Shown here: positions 40,038-52,159 of the stretch, piece by piece
Layout of the letters: every line of letters starts with the position of its first letter
Numbering within the stretch: position 1 is the stretch's first letter
Position numbers and translations under genes: made by a program
The notes under the pieces: model-generated
Seen by the model: only the letters and a program-made list of their open reading frames with translations
Databases searched by the model: none
What the model was told of the DNA's origin: nothing
Assembly (NCBI RefSeq): GCF_014898055.3
Contig: NW_023605194.1
Coordinates: 64,977,361 to 65,041,360 of the forward strand
Direction of reading: 5' to 3'
Source of the DNA: Talpa occidentalis
Lineage: Eukaryota; Chordata; Mammalia; Eulipotyphla; Talpidae
DNA: 64,000 nt

Positions 40038-40462
40038 AAGAAGTACTGCACCCAGCAATTACACTCTGTGCATTTACTGTGGTTACTTACACCATCATAG
40101 AGGTATAACACTTACCAAAATGTGTTATATGCAGTACTTACATTTGCAAAACATAAGCAAAAAGAGCAAAGTGACAACTTCACTTGGCAATTAGTGAGAG
40201 AGATGGAAAGGTCATAGCAGGGTGCTGAGGGAAGTACCTGGAGAAGTAGCCAGCAGGCTGACCAGATGTTACAGGATGGAGTTCCAAACATCCACAATGC
40301 TATACCCCTGTGCAACCTCACCCGGTATGCCACATTAGTGCAGCCACACTCAATGCAGAGAGGAACACTGCATCTTCAAATGAGAAAGTGTACAATTCTT
40401 TTTCCTCTTACAGCATGTCAGCATCTCAAGTTCATTTATCAACCTACAATATAACAATTTGT

Positions 40463-40468
40463 AATAAA
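40463..40468 (+). promoter_or_regulatory. MAPK1: Candidate poly(A) signal AATAAA in MAPK1 3'UTR
   Basis: AATAAA in the conserved segment AATTTGTAATAAAGCC, roughly 1.1 kb into exon 9. The human UTR has the same hexamer in the same context. A plausible internal cleavage signal. Confidence 0.45.
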
Positions 40469-41004
40469 GCCGTCATGAGCTCATGACATGAAGCACTATT
40501 CTGTCATCAAGTATTCTCAGATGTTTCTGATACTGCTGAGTTAAGACCATCAGAAAAAGCTAGCACTAAGTCATGTTTGGAGCTCTAGCCCATATTTTCC
40601 TGATCTCTTTAAGTATTTGTTCCTGCCACTGTACACTGTGGCGTTGACTCGCTGTTCTGTCCCAGTGCAGTGCCTCCTCCTGACTCCCCCACTGCTCTCT
40701 GTGGTGAGAAACTTGCCTTGTTCAATAATTACTGTACCCTCGCATGACTGTTACAGCTTTCTGTGCAGAGATGACTGTCCAAGTGCCACATGCCTATGAC
40801 TGAAATGACAAATCTATTGTTACCTCTGAGTTGTGTTCCACGGAAAATGCTATCCAGCAGATCACTTATGAAAAATAATTCTATTTTTAGCTTTTCATTT
40901 CTCAGCTGTCCTTTTTTTCTCGTTTGATTTTGACAGCAATGGAGAATGGGTTATATAAAGACTGCCTGCTTAATATGAACAGAAATGCACTTGTAATTCA
41001 TGAA

Positions 41005-41010
41005 AATAAA
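41005..41010 (+). promoter_or_regulatory. MAPK1: Candidate poly(A) signal AATAAA in MAPK1 3'UTR
   Basis: AATAAA in the segment CATGAAAATAAATATACATC, about 1.6 kb into exon 9. It is followed by a T-rich stretch, and a GT-rich stretch lies near 41090. Human has the same hexamer with GTACATC after it. Confidence 0.45.
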
Positions 41011-42479
41011 TATACATCTTTTATCTTCATATTCATGTTAAGATTCAGTGTTGATTTCCTCTGGATCAGCGTGTCCATGTGGACAGTCAAGTTCAGTTTG
41101 TGGTTAGGACAGAAATGCTTATGGGCCTCACCTTCCCACCTGGGTACTGCCCCAACACTTTGTTTTACATGAGATGATTTACAAAGCATTTCTGTAAGGT
41201 CCTTTTTTTCCCTCTGACAGCAGAACATCAGCTCATATGTTCTTTTTATATAAATCATAAGTCTGAAATATTCCGTCAAACTGATGAAGAGGCCCAGATG
41301 TCTCAGTCTTGATTCTCTGGTTCGTTCCACATAGGGCCTATCTCTGTGCCCCAGAGCTGTTGCAGGGCACAACTGAGTGCTGGGAAGGGCTACCCAACAT
41401 CTCGGGGCCCATAACCCAGTCCAGGGTGCTGACACTCACACCTCACAGACTTTAAAGAGGGATGACTGGCTTATCTTCAGAAATCAGAACCACTTTGAGA
41501 TTCTTGTCCTAAAATACATGATTTTCACCTCCGTGCACAGAACAGCCATGTGAAGGTCCACACAGCCTTGACAGGTTACAGAGATTTGACTGTTGCTTAA
41601 TAATTGATGTCAGTTTTCATTTCAAAGAAGCATTGACAGTTTTACTATTACTGTTTCTTTGTACTTTTAAAATGGAATGTTGTTGTTGCTATGAGGTTAA
41701 TCTGCAGTCCTCTAAATAGAAAGCCATAGCCTTGGTTACTAATACCTGGGGATTATGGGCTCCTTTCCCACCCCGCTCACTGGTACAGTGGAGTCAGATT
41801 GACTTGAAACCACTAACTGTGTTCTAGAATCACTGTAGCCATAAGTTGTATGCTTTTTTTTTTTTTGAATCATGCCAAACTTGATTTAACAGATCAGAAA
41901 ATTGTCATAACCAAGATATTTGTGCAGAGTACTAGCTGTTATGTATAATAGACTCATCATTGGATCTTTTTGCATCTCAAAAAATGTACAGATTAGGTCT
42001 TCTAAATTCATGTTGGTAATGCTGAATGCCTTTATTAGTAATGTCCTCAGATAAGCTTTCAGTCGTTTTGGTGTCTAAAATTCAAGCAAAAACAAAAAAA
42101 AATCCTGTTGAAACATTCCAGTCGTTTAATTTATTATGAGGCAAAATATACCTAACAAGCCAGTGGGCTGGATTTGAGAAAACTCATGACAACTCTGCTG
42201 ATAAAGTCTTCAAAGCTGATACCGACACGCAGACCATTTTGATGCATGGGTAGAAGAATATCATTGTATTTTGTATGCAGTACATAGTGTGTGGTGTGTT
42301 CACATAATTCCTTCTGCTGTAGGCAAAGGTGATGGGCATGGCAGTGCCTGTTAGCTTTCAGGAGCCACATGCAGCTCATCAGTGGTTGTCTCTAAGGAAT
42401 CACAGATCTACTCCCCATGCCGCATGCCACATAATATTCAGACCATTCAGAGGAGACTTTTACCTTTATTTGCTTATGT

Positions 42480-43330
42480 GTCCATACAGTTTTTAAATTG
42501 GTGACTTTTATATAGTATGGTAACAGTATGTTAATATACACACACATACATACGCACACATGCTTTGGGTCCTTCCATAATACTTTTATATTTGTAAATC
42601 AATGTTTTGGAGTAATCCCAAGTTTAAGGGACATATTTTTGTAAATGTAGTGGTTTTGAAAATCTGAGCAATCGTTTTTGCTTATACATTTTTAAAGCAT
42701 TTGTGCTTTAAAATTGTTATGCTAGTATTTGAAATATGATACTCTTATAATGCAGATGAAAAGCATGTAACAGTAGAGTAAGTATGTGATTTCTCTCACT
42801 GTAATCCAGACTTGGCATAATTGATCAGAAACAACTAGGAATCCAGAAGTAATTCTCTAGGGTTGCACAGGTTTACCTAAAGCTCGTTGCCTTCTTTGTG
42901 CTGTTTACCCATGTAGAGCACTCAAGAAAGTTCTGAAATTGCTTTGTATCTACTTTGTATTGTTGGTGCCTTCTTGGTATTGTATCCCAAAACTCTGCAT
43001 AGATTATTTAGAATAATGATAAGTTTAAAAAAAAATGTTAAAGGAAGATTTTATTAAGAATCTGAATGTTTATTCATTATATTGTTACAATTTAACATTT
43101 ATTTGTGGTATTTGTGATTTGGTTAATCTGTATAAAAATTGTAAGTAGAAAGGTTTATATTTCATCTTAATTCTTTTGATGTTGTAAGCGTACTTTTTAA
43201 AAGATGGATTATTTGAATGTTTATGGCACCTGACTTGTAAAAAGAAAAACTACAAAAAAACCCTTAGAATCATTAAATTGTGTCCCTGTGTTACCAAAAT
43301 AACATAGTACTGTGCATGTATAGTTTAACT
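42480..43330 (+). promoter_or_regulatory. MAPK1: Strongly conserved distal block of MAPK1 3'UTR
   Basis: From memory of the human mRNA this block is almost unchanged over several hundred bases. Examples are the CACACATACATACGCACACA run near 42540, the stretch around TTTTGTAAATGTAGTGG near 42640, and the stretch around GTTAATCTGTATAAAAATTG near 43123. It is A/T-rich and contains no ORF of note. Such conservation suggests binding sites for miRNAs or RNA-binding proteins, but I cannot name specific sites with certainty. Confidence 0.6.
43272..43277 (+). promoter_or_regulatory. MAPK1: Candidate distal poly(A) signal ATTAAA in MAPK1 3'UTR
   Basis: ATTAAA followed by TTGTGTCCCTGTGTT, at the end of the most strongly human-like block of the 3'UTR (about 42480-43290). 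A likely major distal cleavage point, with the human-like sequence beyond it perhaps used by a longer form. Confidence 0.45.
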
Positions 43331-43727
43331 GGAATTTCATGTGAAAATATGAAGTTACTAGTCCTTTATTACAATGTTTCCCAAATAAGTGTGTCTTCCT
43401 AATTTGATTTTGCTAACAGCAATTAGTAATAGAACCTTTAACTGGTACTCTAAATTTCAGTGGGATGTTAGTGCTCCATCACGTTTTCCAGATTATTCTT
43501 CAGACCTTTGACTTTAAAGGGAAAAAAGGCAGTGCTGGGAGTCCTAGTGCAGTTTCCATGTCCATCTCTTCTCGTCTTCCTCAACTTCAACTGAGCTGCC
43601 AGGTGTCACTGCAGCCTCTCTTTTTTTAGACCAAGAAGTAATGAATATATTAGGGAATATTGGACATTTGGTTTTTGGACATCATGCAGTTACTTACTTA
43701 TAGCACTGAAATATAGGAAGTATTTCT

Positions 43728-43960
43728 CATGTGGTGGTATAGAAAGGACACAGGCTTTGGGCCCTCTGCCTTTGACTGCAGCTGACTTTTGGCCAGTTAC
43801 TGTGCTGCTCTAAGCTTCAGTCTGTGAGCTTCATACTCTCAGCTGTAATCAGTATACTTGCCTTGCTTGTGGTAAGGATTATGAAAATACATATTTGAAG
43901 TGTTAACCATAATACCTCAAAACGGGTACTTAGTAACATTTTCCTAAATATTATCATAAG
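43728..43960 (+). repeat. MIR at the 3' end of the MAPK1 3'UTR
   Basis: GGTATAGAAAGGACACAGGC, TTGGCCAGTTACTGTG, CAGTCTGTGAGC, TGTAATCAGTATACTTGCC, AAAATACATATTTGAAG. The human 3'UTR has the same MIR-derived end, so the insertion predates the split. Confidence 0.75.
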
Positions 43961-43994
43961 GTACTCAGTAACATCTTCCTAAATTTTGTCATAA
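43925..43994 (+). repeat. 35-bp tandem duplication at end of MAPK1 3'UTR
   Basis: Two adjoining 35-bp units, from GGTACTTAGTAACATTTTCC and from GGTACTCAGTAACATCTTCC, each ending in TCATAA. About four differences separate them. Confidence 0.85.
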
Positions 43995-44660
43995 GGTGAC
44001 ACTAAAATGTCTGCTAACTAAACTGCTTTCTGTTAATCTGAGAGAGAAAAAACTTCCTACTCCACGCTAAACTGGGAGTTTCTGATGGGATATTCTATGG
44101 CAGAACTGCATCTGCTTTCCATCTGAGAGAGTACCAATTAACATTCTTCGTTGTTGTCCAAATCCTATAAAAAACAATCAAAATGATTCTCTTCGTTATC
44201 TATAGAGAAGCCTAATAATAAGTATTTGCCCACTTTAATTATGAGGAGTGCTTTCCTTAGCAATAGTGCGGCCATTCTGGCTAGTGGTATAGAACATCTT
44301 GGCTAGCCTGGTTCATTTTATTTCACTAGAGAGGCCCTCTGAGAGAAGTAGGAACCAGCCCAGGTCATGGGGATAACAGAGTGGGTGGAGGTGAGGTGCA
44401 GGCCAACCCTCCTGAACCCCTAAGTGTGGAGAGAGGAAGAAGAATTGAGTATCCACAGAGGAGCTGTGGAAGAATCAAATTGTCATGGGGCACAGACATG
44501 ATCATCATTTGAGTTTAAGCGATGAGGGAGAGACAGTAAAGGGTTTGGAGCTGGTCCTATGAGGCCCAGCAATGGATCACGTGGAAAGGGCCACTAAAGA
44601 CAAAAGGTCACTTTCTAGGCAGAGAGGAAGAAATGAAGTGACTGTGTACCCAATAACATG

Positions 44661-44902
44661 TCTTTTTTTTTTAGGTTTATTTATTTATACAAGCACTGGG
44701 TACAGTCAGAAGCGCGGGAGGGTGAGAGAATTCACCAGAGCCAGAGCGGGGAGCAGAACAGGCAGACTGACGAAGTACACTGCTGAGGGGAGCAGCGGGC
44801 ACGGCAGGAGAGGTCTGCACGCCATGTGGGACCCTCGCTGATGGCTGGGGATGGAACTGGCATTGCAGAGGCTGCGGGCAGCTTCGCAGCCCAGTGGGGA
44901 AG
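44661..44902 (-). repeat. tRNA-SINE, type A, head shortened
   Basis: Flanks CCCAATAACATG (44649-44660 and 44903-44914). It lacks the A-box part between CAGCCCAGTG and GGGAAG. Confidence 0.92.
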
Positions 44903-44994
44903 CCCAATAACATGACTTTTTCAGGTGAAGTAAACAGAAGCTTTAAGAATGAGGAAGGGCCACCAAGGGAAGTGGGAATAAGAATACCCTGCCA

Positions 44995-45293
44995 GGGCCT
45001 CCCCAGTGGCACAGCGGTTGAGCGCTGGGTTGCGAAGCTGCCCGTGGCCTCTGCGGCACCGGTTTGATCCCCGGCTGCTCCCCGGCCACCGGAGGAGGGT
45101 CCCACATGGCGTGCAGACCTCTCCTGCCGCCCGCCGCTCCCCTCAGCAGTGTACTTTGGTCCTTCTGCCTGCTCTGCTCCCCGCTCTGGCTCTGGTGAAT
45201 TCTCTCACCCTCCCGCGCTTCTGACTGTACCCAGTGCATGTATAAACAAAAACAAACAAAATAAAACATGCCTCTAAAAAAAAAAAAAAAAAA
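44995..45293 (+). repeat. tRNA-SINE, A-long
   Basis: Perfect 15-bp flanks AAGAATACCCTGCCA (44980-44994 and 45294-45308). Tail ACATGCCTCTA-An. It faces away from the SINE 92 bp upstream. Confidence 0.94.
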
Positions 45294-46037
45294 AAGAATA
45301 CCCTGCCAGCGTGAGTGCCCAAGTCTGTAGTGAGTACTGACCAATGGAGTGACAAAGTTTTTCTCTTGCAGTGATGTCACTACCTGAGTGGCAGAACAGA
45401 GCAAAGAGGAGGCACGAGGGGACTGGGGAGAAAGTGAGCTAACAGAGGAGAGCAGAATCGTGGAGGCCTCACTGCGTAATGAATGTGTGGGAGCTACAGG
45501 GCAACAGGAGCCAGCTCTGTCTTGTCACCCTTGGGGCTAGCAACATGTGTCAGGCCGTGGCAGTAGCTATACTCTCCATTGCAAATGACCCAGTTGAAGA
45601 AATCAAACATGTAGGTTTCCTTTTGCTTGATTTCCTGCTGATGCAGGAATCTTTCCCCAGATCAGTTCATCAAACTTAAGTACCCACTATATATGCCTGG
45701 TGCAAAGATAGCAGCTGCACCGTGTCAAAGGGCAGGGCTTTGCCTTCCAGGAAGTCCCAACAGTTGAAAGAAGGGAGATATCCTTTCAGCCATAAAAGGC
45801 CAACACCGCATAGCTTTGCCATAATTAATGTATTTGTGTCCATGAATGGGTGGGTTTGAAAGATAAATAATTACAGCAGGACTGTGAAAAAGTCTTTCTC
45901 GTCTGCAAGCAAAGTTTTGTCTTTTCTTGAGGACCAGAAAGTTTCCGTAGGTTGTCACTTCTCCTGGGCCCACCACAGTGTTATAGGCACACAGAAAATA
46001 GGCAGAAACCTCTTTATTTTGAAATTAAAGACACTTA

Positions 46038-46302
46038 GGGCCTCCCCTGGTGACGCAGCGGTTGAGCGCTGGGCTGTGAAGCTGTCCTCAGCCTCTGCAG
46101 CACCGGTTCGATCCCCAGCCACCTGCAAGGGTCCCACATGGTGCAACAGACCTCTCCTGCCATGCCCGCTGCTCCCCTCAGCAGTGTCTTCCGTCTGTCT
46201 GCCTGTTCTGTTCCCCGCTCTGGCTCTGCTGAATTCTCTCACCCTCCCGCGCTTCTGACTGTATCCAGTGCTTGTATAAACAAATCTTTTTAAAAAAGGA
46301 AA
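46038..46302 (+). repeat. tRNA-SINE, type A
   Basis: Perfect 17-bp flanks GAAATTAAAGACACTTA (46021-46037 and 46303-46319). Confidence 0.94.
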
Positions 46303-47234
46303 GAAATTAAAGACACTTAATCACCAATACCAAGAACTGGAAAAATTCCTGTTTGCATATACTCTTCATCCTCCATTGCCTAATTTCTGTCTCAAACTGA
46401 GCCTAAGGTATTCTCTATACTGATGTCCTGAGAGATTCATGATGCTTTCCCCTCTACTGGAGGGGAGCTGCTGGCTCCTGAGTCGAAGCCTGTGACATGC
46501 AGGGCCTGTCAGGACCGGATGCCCAGCTGTTTAAGCCTGCGGTTCTGTGGGCCTCAGGCTTGGGAATGGAAGGGGAGTGAGTAACAGGTGAGGGAAGCCC
46601 CGAAGTGGATATTGCACAGGATTACTCTTGAATCTCTTTAGCTGATTTTGAAAATCTAGTACTTATATCCCACATATCCCTAGTTTTCAGTTTTAGAAAT
46701 ATTTTTATCACCTGTTCTCCTTCAGGGAGCAAAGTCAAAGTTTACCTGCTCTGGGTAAGCAAGGGTTGTGGGGCCTCCCAGCACCTCTACCTGTCGCCAC
46801 TTCCCCCCCCCCCAGCCAAATGGCATAACATTTCTGCCCTGGAGGAATCAAAAAATGATCAGAGAAGCTAAACAAGGGGCTTTTTCTTGTGAGGGCAGTC
46901 CAGGCTGATGACTTCCAAGCTTGCTCATATGTTGAAACTAAAAAGTCACACTGCCTTTACTCTTCTTACCCAGTGTTTTTTCTAACAGGCCTCTGGAAGA
47001 GCAGGGTACTCATCAGGTGTGGTTAGAGAAAACAAGTCCAGTATCACAAGAAACGAGATAGATAATCTCCCCATCTGATTTTACATGGGCTGATGTGGAC
47101 AACTGTGAGGGGCACAGGGATCAGGGACACAGCTTTTCCAAAGCAAAGAATAGCAAAAATAAAAACACCTTGTCATAGTCCCAATGAATAGTCAATCAAG
47201 TATATTACTGTCTGCTTACAAGAAGAGACGCATG

Positions 47235-47560
47235 CAGTACCCTTAGTAATTAGGGAAATGCAAATTTAAAATAAGGTAAAGTGCCATTTGATGCATACCC
47301 TACCTTTATGCCAAAAAAAAAAAAAATGATGAAAGCCAAATGTAAAGTTGTATGGAAATATGTACTTTTTGGCATGGCTAACAGTGCTATAAATGAACAC
47401 AGTAGAACTAGGAGATGTAAATGGAACCAATCAGATGTGCTTTGACTCAGTAATTCCATTACTGAAATTTTCCCCCTAGACAATATTTAAAGAGACAGCA
47501 GCCACACGTGCAAAGCTGTTTGCATTAGCATTGTTTGTAATAGCAGGAGAAGATAGTAGG
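47235..47560 (+). repeat. Old L1 fragment
   Basis: TTAGGGAAATGCAAAT, GACTCAGTAATTCCATTAC and TTTGTAATAGCAGGAG follow L1 ORF2 3' order in sense, strongly diverged. Confidence 0.6.
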
Positions 47561-47948
47561 CTCCTTAGGAAATGGCCTTGCAAACAGCCAGTCAACACAG
47601 CAGTCACAGTGTAGAACATCACCCTCTCCCTTTGAGCCTCCCTCCAATGTGCAAGCCTCGCCACACTTTAGAATCAGGTAGCTTCCTGTCTGCTCTGAAA
47701 TGATGTTACCCTCTCTCGTCCACTTGTTAGAAAATTCTTGGAAAGCACACTGGCTAGCTTATCTTGGCACGCCTGCTGCCCAGCAGGCTCTGGTACAAAG
47801 AAAAGCTACCAAAAAGCCTGATGTTCAAACGGGGACATGGACCAGCCACAGTGCCTTACCCTAGTGCCTTGTTAAAAACACAGAATCTGGTTTAAGACAA
47901 TAAACTTGAAGTTATGTATATGTTGCCACAATTAAAAATGCAGAGCCT

Positions 47949-48211
47949 GGGCCTCCCCAGTAGTGCAGTGGGTTGAGCACAGCACTGTGACGCTGTCCGC
48001 AGCCTTTGCAGTGCTAGTTCGATTCCCGGCCAGGGAGATTCCCACATGGCACGGCAGACCTCTCCTGTCTCACCCGCTGCCGCCCTCAAGCATTGCTTTT
48101 GGTCCTTCTGCCTGTTGTGCTTCCTGCTCTGTTTCTGATGGATTCTTTCACCCTCTCGCACCTCTGGCCTGTACCCCGGTGCTTGTATAAATAAATAAAT
48201 CTTTTTTTTTT
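47949..48211 (+). repeat. tRNA-SINE, type B
   Basis: Flanks AAATGCAGAGCCT and AAATGCAGAGTCT (47936-47948 and 48212-48224). Confidence 0.92.
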
Positions 48212-48859
48212 AAATGCAGAGTCTCAGGCCCCACCCCAAACACGCTGCACTTCAGCATTCACATTTTAACAAGACCCCAGTGATTCATTTAAAATTTGAG
48301 AGCTGACTTTGTGTTGGATGTGTGATTGCTCTTAAAGTATATATTCCCTTCACTAGTTATTACTTCTAATGAAAACATACACTTCCCCCCACTGTGAGAA
48401 GCTGGTCTTTGTTGTCTCCAAATTTCTTTGTACAAAAAATGGAGAGTTGGCAGCTGGCATACTCCAAGGACAGCATGATACCATGGCAACTGCTTCCATC
48501 AGTAACTTCATCTCTGCTTTTATATATCTTTTCTCAGTCCTGAAGCTGGGGATTTTCTAATTTGGAAAAAATAGAAGATGACTTGTGGTTGCTATGCCGA
48601 CGTCAGTGGCATACTTCCTGAAGGACTGCATAAAGGGAATGATCAGCAAACCAGACTTTTAAGCCTCAAGGAGCTTCTGAGTGTGTCCACTTGGCTGAGG
48701 AGAGCACTGGGCAGTGAGATCCCTTCTGTGCTATAGTCACAGCTAAGCAGGCCATTTGGTGTGGCCAACCAGAGGGTCTTCAGCAGGATTCCCATGTGGA
48801 AGGCAGCTGGAAGATCCTGTTGGAAAATTGCTTTGATATCTTTCTACCACTAGACCTAG

Positions 48860-48952
48860 TATATTAGCTCCAGCTGCCACAACAAATCTCCACTGAGGGC
48901 TTAAACAACAGGAATTTGTTTCTCACAGTTCAAGAAGTTGGCAGTCCAAACC
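48860..48952 (+). repeat. MLT1/MaLR-type LTR fragment
   Basis: AGCTGCCACAACAAATCTCC, GGGCTTAAACAACAGGAATT, TTGTTTCTCACAGTTC and AAGTTGGCAGTCC follow a MaLR LTR end. It is cut by a partial SINE; T-rich sequence after 49066 may be its continuation. Confidence 0.6.
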
Positions 48953-48954
48953 TG

Positions 48955-49030
48955 GTGGATTCTCTCACCTTCCCGCACCTCTGGCCTGTACCCCAGTGCT
49001 TGTATAAATAAATAAATCTTTTTAAAAGAT
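48955..49030 (+). repeat. tRNA-SINE 3'-end fragment, type B
   Basis: Only the last 75 bp: TGGATTCTCTCACC, CCTCTGGCCTGTACCCC, CTTGTATAAATAAATAAATC. 5'-truncated, so it has no tRNA promoter. Confidence 0.88.
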
Positions 49031-49066
49031 TAAGTTAAAATGAGACTGTTGTCTCATTTTAACTTA
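49031..49066. repeat. Perfect hairpin, 16-bp arms, 4-base loop
   Basis: TAAGTTAAAATGAGAC, loop TGTT, then GTCTCATTTTAACTTA. The arms match at every base. It follows the tail of the truncated SINE directly. Confidence 0.97.
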
Positions 49067-49729
49067 GTCGCTTCTTTTAAGACTGTATTTCCAAATACAG
49101 TTCCAATGGAGGAGTGGGGGACACGATTCTGCCTGTAACACCTGGCCAGTGTGAGGACCTCCATCATGTCTGTGCAGGGCCCAGCTCCAGCGTGTGAAAA
49201 CCAACATGTCCTCATGCTGCATGGGGCTGGAGAGCCTCTGATGGGCTGAGCCAACTGCAATGTCATGGATTCCATATTCCCATCCACTTCTGAAATGCGT
49301 AACCTGTCTCTTTCACCGATGTTGGACTTCAGTCAATCATCGGGCAAGCTTTATAGATAGCTGTTTAACAACACCGTTGACCCCCATGGTACCCTCCAAG
49401 ATTCACAGGTTCTCCAAGATACACCTGCCACTTTGTGGTGCTGCTTTCGGTGCACTGAGCATCCTGAGAGGAAAGAGCTGATGTCAGGATGACACTAACC
49501 TTCCTTGGCATCAGCCCCAGGCATCTTGGAAATCATTTACTCCATCACTCCTTCAGCAAAATGGAGAAGAGACCAAGTCCCTGCCCTCAGGGCTCTCACA
49601 TCTTAGTAAGGGGAGATGAACTCTAAGGGAGGGGGTGAGTTACAGAGGAATAGCAAAAGAGGCCCAATGGGTGAGGGCCTAGTCCCAGATCCTGGTGGGG
49701 GCGGGTGGGGAGGTGGGGATGGCTGGTTT

Positions 49730-49995
49730 TCTTTTTTTTTTTTCTTTTAAAGATTTATTCATACAAGAACTGGGGTGTAAGCCAGATGTGTATGGGGTAA
49801 GAGGATTCACCGGAGAGTGGGGAGCAGAACAGGCAGATCTACTGAAATACACTGCTGAGGGGAGCAGTGGGCGAGGCAGGAAAGGGCTGCTGTGCCATGT
49901 GGATTAGCTCCCTGACCAGCCTGGGATCAAGCTGCTGCAGTGGCTGGTGTAACTTGACAGCGCTGTCTTTAACCCATGCACCACCAGGGAGGCCC
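49730..49995 (-). repeat. tRNA-SINE, type C
   Basis: AAAGATTTATTCATACAAG start and CCACCAGGGAGGCCCC end. Target duplication not clear. Confidence 0.85.
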
Positions 49996-51099
49996 CGGGG
50001 AGGCAGCTTTTCTGACAGGACACATTTGAACTGAAGCTAAGCAAAGAGGCCCCAGAGGATGGGGAAGCAAGCACAGAGCCCCACAAAGAAGCTGCAAGGC
50101 AGTGTTGTGTGTGGAAAGTGGTGAGTAAGGGAAATGCATAGGAAGGAATTTAATCTCACCCAAAAAAGAATTCTGGCCTTTGGCAGTGCTTCCAGGATAA
50201 AAGTCTGCTTCCTGGGTCCTTGTGAATAGTCTCAACAATATATTTTAAAGTGAGGACACCAACCACACCAGATAGTATTAAGGATGGAGCTGGCCATATG
50301 AAAAGGGCCACAAGTGTGCTTGGAGGGCAGGTGCTTTTGGTCACCACCACTCCCAGGGCCTGGAGATCGGCCACTCAGTTTCACTCAATCGGCCAGGCCT
50401 GAGAAGTGGAACTGCCATCTTGTGTCTAAGTTGCCATGTTTGAGATTTCTGGGTGAAAATCAAACAGTCTGACAGTCATTTGGTGACTACAAAAAAAAAA
50501 AAAAAATCTGATGAGCGTGACAACAACCCCCATGCTACTGAGTGCTGTCTGAAGATTTTCTGCCCAGCAAACATGGCCAAATGGACAGCATGTCTCATGT
50601 TCAGATGGTACAACCCAGTGAAGTGGGGACTGAGGACGCAGGAGAAAGACAGCCATGACTGCCCTGATCCTCTTGCATGCATGGGGTAGACCACGTGGGC
50701 AAATGACAGTGGGTGATGTGAGCAGTGTATTCATGGTGGTAGGGGTGGGTGGGAGGTGGGCTGTCGGGACATTTAGTTATTGATGTCTGTGTTTTCCTTC
50801 CAGTAGGAAATGGCCATCAATGGGGAGGAGTGGATGGAGGTGTAGGATCATCTTCCCAAAATGTAGAGACCTAATGGACACAAGAGGCAGAAAGGGTTGC
50901 CAGGAGTAGTATAGATTATATCTCCTTAAGAGCGGGAGGGGCATCACAGTGACGTGAACTGGCCTTTTCCCCACCCCCATGTACACACAGCAGCCTTGGA
51001 TTACAAGTCCCAGTGCACCATGAATCAGACATTCTGTTTGTATATAACTGAACACGTGGCCTTGGGATCGTGCTTCTGCAGCCTGACTTGTACCCAGTA

Positions 51100-51340
51100 C
51101 TGCTGGGAAGGAGACTTAAGGAAGGAGACATGGATAAGATGTGGGGAGACTGACGATGGCAGCCATTCTCTTGATGTGGTATCTCTTGTCCCAGTTCTTT
51201 AGGACCTGCTTGAGAACCCCTTTCCTGTGGTTTTATACCAGAAGTTACCTTAGACTGTGGCAAGCTTTGAACCTAGCTGGCCTGCTTCAGGTCAACCTTA
51301 TTTGGCTGAGCATTTGCCCAGGAGAAGGGAAATTTTGAGG
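51100..51340 (+). repeat. LTR fragment related to the solo LTR at 7281-8023
   Basis: Shares GACGATGGCAGCCATT, CCTTTCCTGTGGTT and CTTAGACTGTGGCAAG with the reverse complement of the solo LTR at the same spacing (CAATGGCAGCCATT, CCTTTCCTGTGGTT, CTCAGACTTGTGGCAAG). Boundaries not resolved. Confidence 0.6.
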
Positions 51341-51900
51341 GCTTTATTGGTAAATTATTAGGAATACCCTTTCTAGTCTTCTTTGTGCACGCCAAATCTA
51401 GTAAAGATCCATTAAAGCCAAGAGTGTATCCTTTGTTTTTGGCAGAATCCCTTTAGAGAATGCACCCCTTACTAGTTTCCGCTAACAGGAGGACCACGCT
51501 GCTGCAGAATCTAGTCTCCCCAAGATGCGGTACATTTTCTAGAGTCACATTTATCCAGGACATGTCTGCCTGGCAAGTGTGCAGTATGAGGAAGGGACTG
51601 AGGGGAAGGTGCTCTTGAGGTGTGAGCACAGCCACCAGTCAGTGGGGATGGTGGGGTGTAGTTCCAACCAAGCACGGTAAGGTGAATTGGGTTGGGATCC
51701 TAGCAGGAGGGAGTCAGCGCTGTGGTGTGCCGGAGCAGGCCGCCTGGATTGAGGTTATGAAAGGTGGTGGTGACTGACCAGGCACCGGGGGCAGACTGCA
51801 GTCATGGAATCATTCAAGAAGACATGAATAAAAATAAAATAGACAAGGCTAGAGTATTAGGACATTGCACATAATCAGAATATGTATTAAATCATGAAAC

Positions 51901-52142
51901 TTTTTTTTAAAGGTTTATTTAGGCATACAAGAACTGGGGTATAGGCCAGAGGTGCGGGGGGTGAGAGGATTCACCAGAGACAGAGTGGGGAACAGAACAG
52001 GCAGACTGACTGAAATACACTGCTGAGGGGAGCAGTGGGCATGTGGGTAGCTCCCTGACCAACCAAGGATCAAGCTCCTGCTGCAGAGCCTGCAGATAGT
52101 TTTAGAGTGCTGTGTTTAACCCTTGCACCACCAGGGAGGCCC
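51901..52142 (-). repeat. tRNA-SINE, type C, with internal deletion
   Basis: AAAGGTTTATTTAGGC start and CCACCAGGGAGGCCC end. About 25 bp are missing at GCAGTGGGC|ATGTGGGTAG. Confidence 0.88.
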
Positions 52143-52159
52143 TAAATTGTGTGTACTGG

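Larger units (their letters stand above)
39368..43950 (+). other. MAPK1: MAPK1 exon 9, long 3'UTR
   Basis: Starts after a TTTTTCAATAG acceptor with GACAAGGGCTCAGAGG. It is co-linear with the human MAPK1 3'UTR as I remember it, including blocks around 40400, 40700, 40930 and 42480-43290. The 3' end is uncertain. Human-like sequence runs into a MIR copy at about 43728-43960, but I see no clear AATAAA there. Candidate earlier poly(A) signals are listed separately. No tRNA-SINE copy has inserted in this 4.6 kb. Several ORFs of 60-145 codons in this exon are on both strands with no conserved look and are not genes. Confidence 0.85.

Noticed and set aside
44677..45404. Overlapping ORFs of 140-150 codons with ARAG/SQSGEQ-type repeats
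   Set aside because: These peptides recur at every SINE in the window because the SINE body is open in several frames. They are not a protein family.
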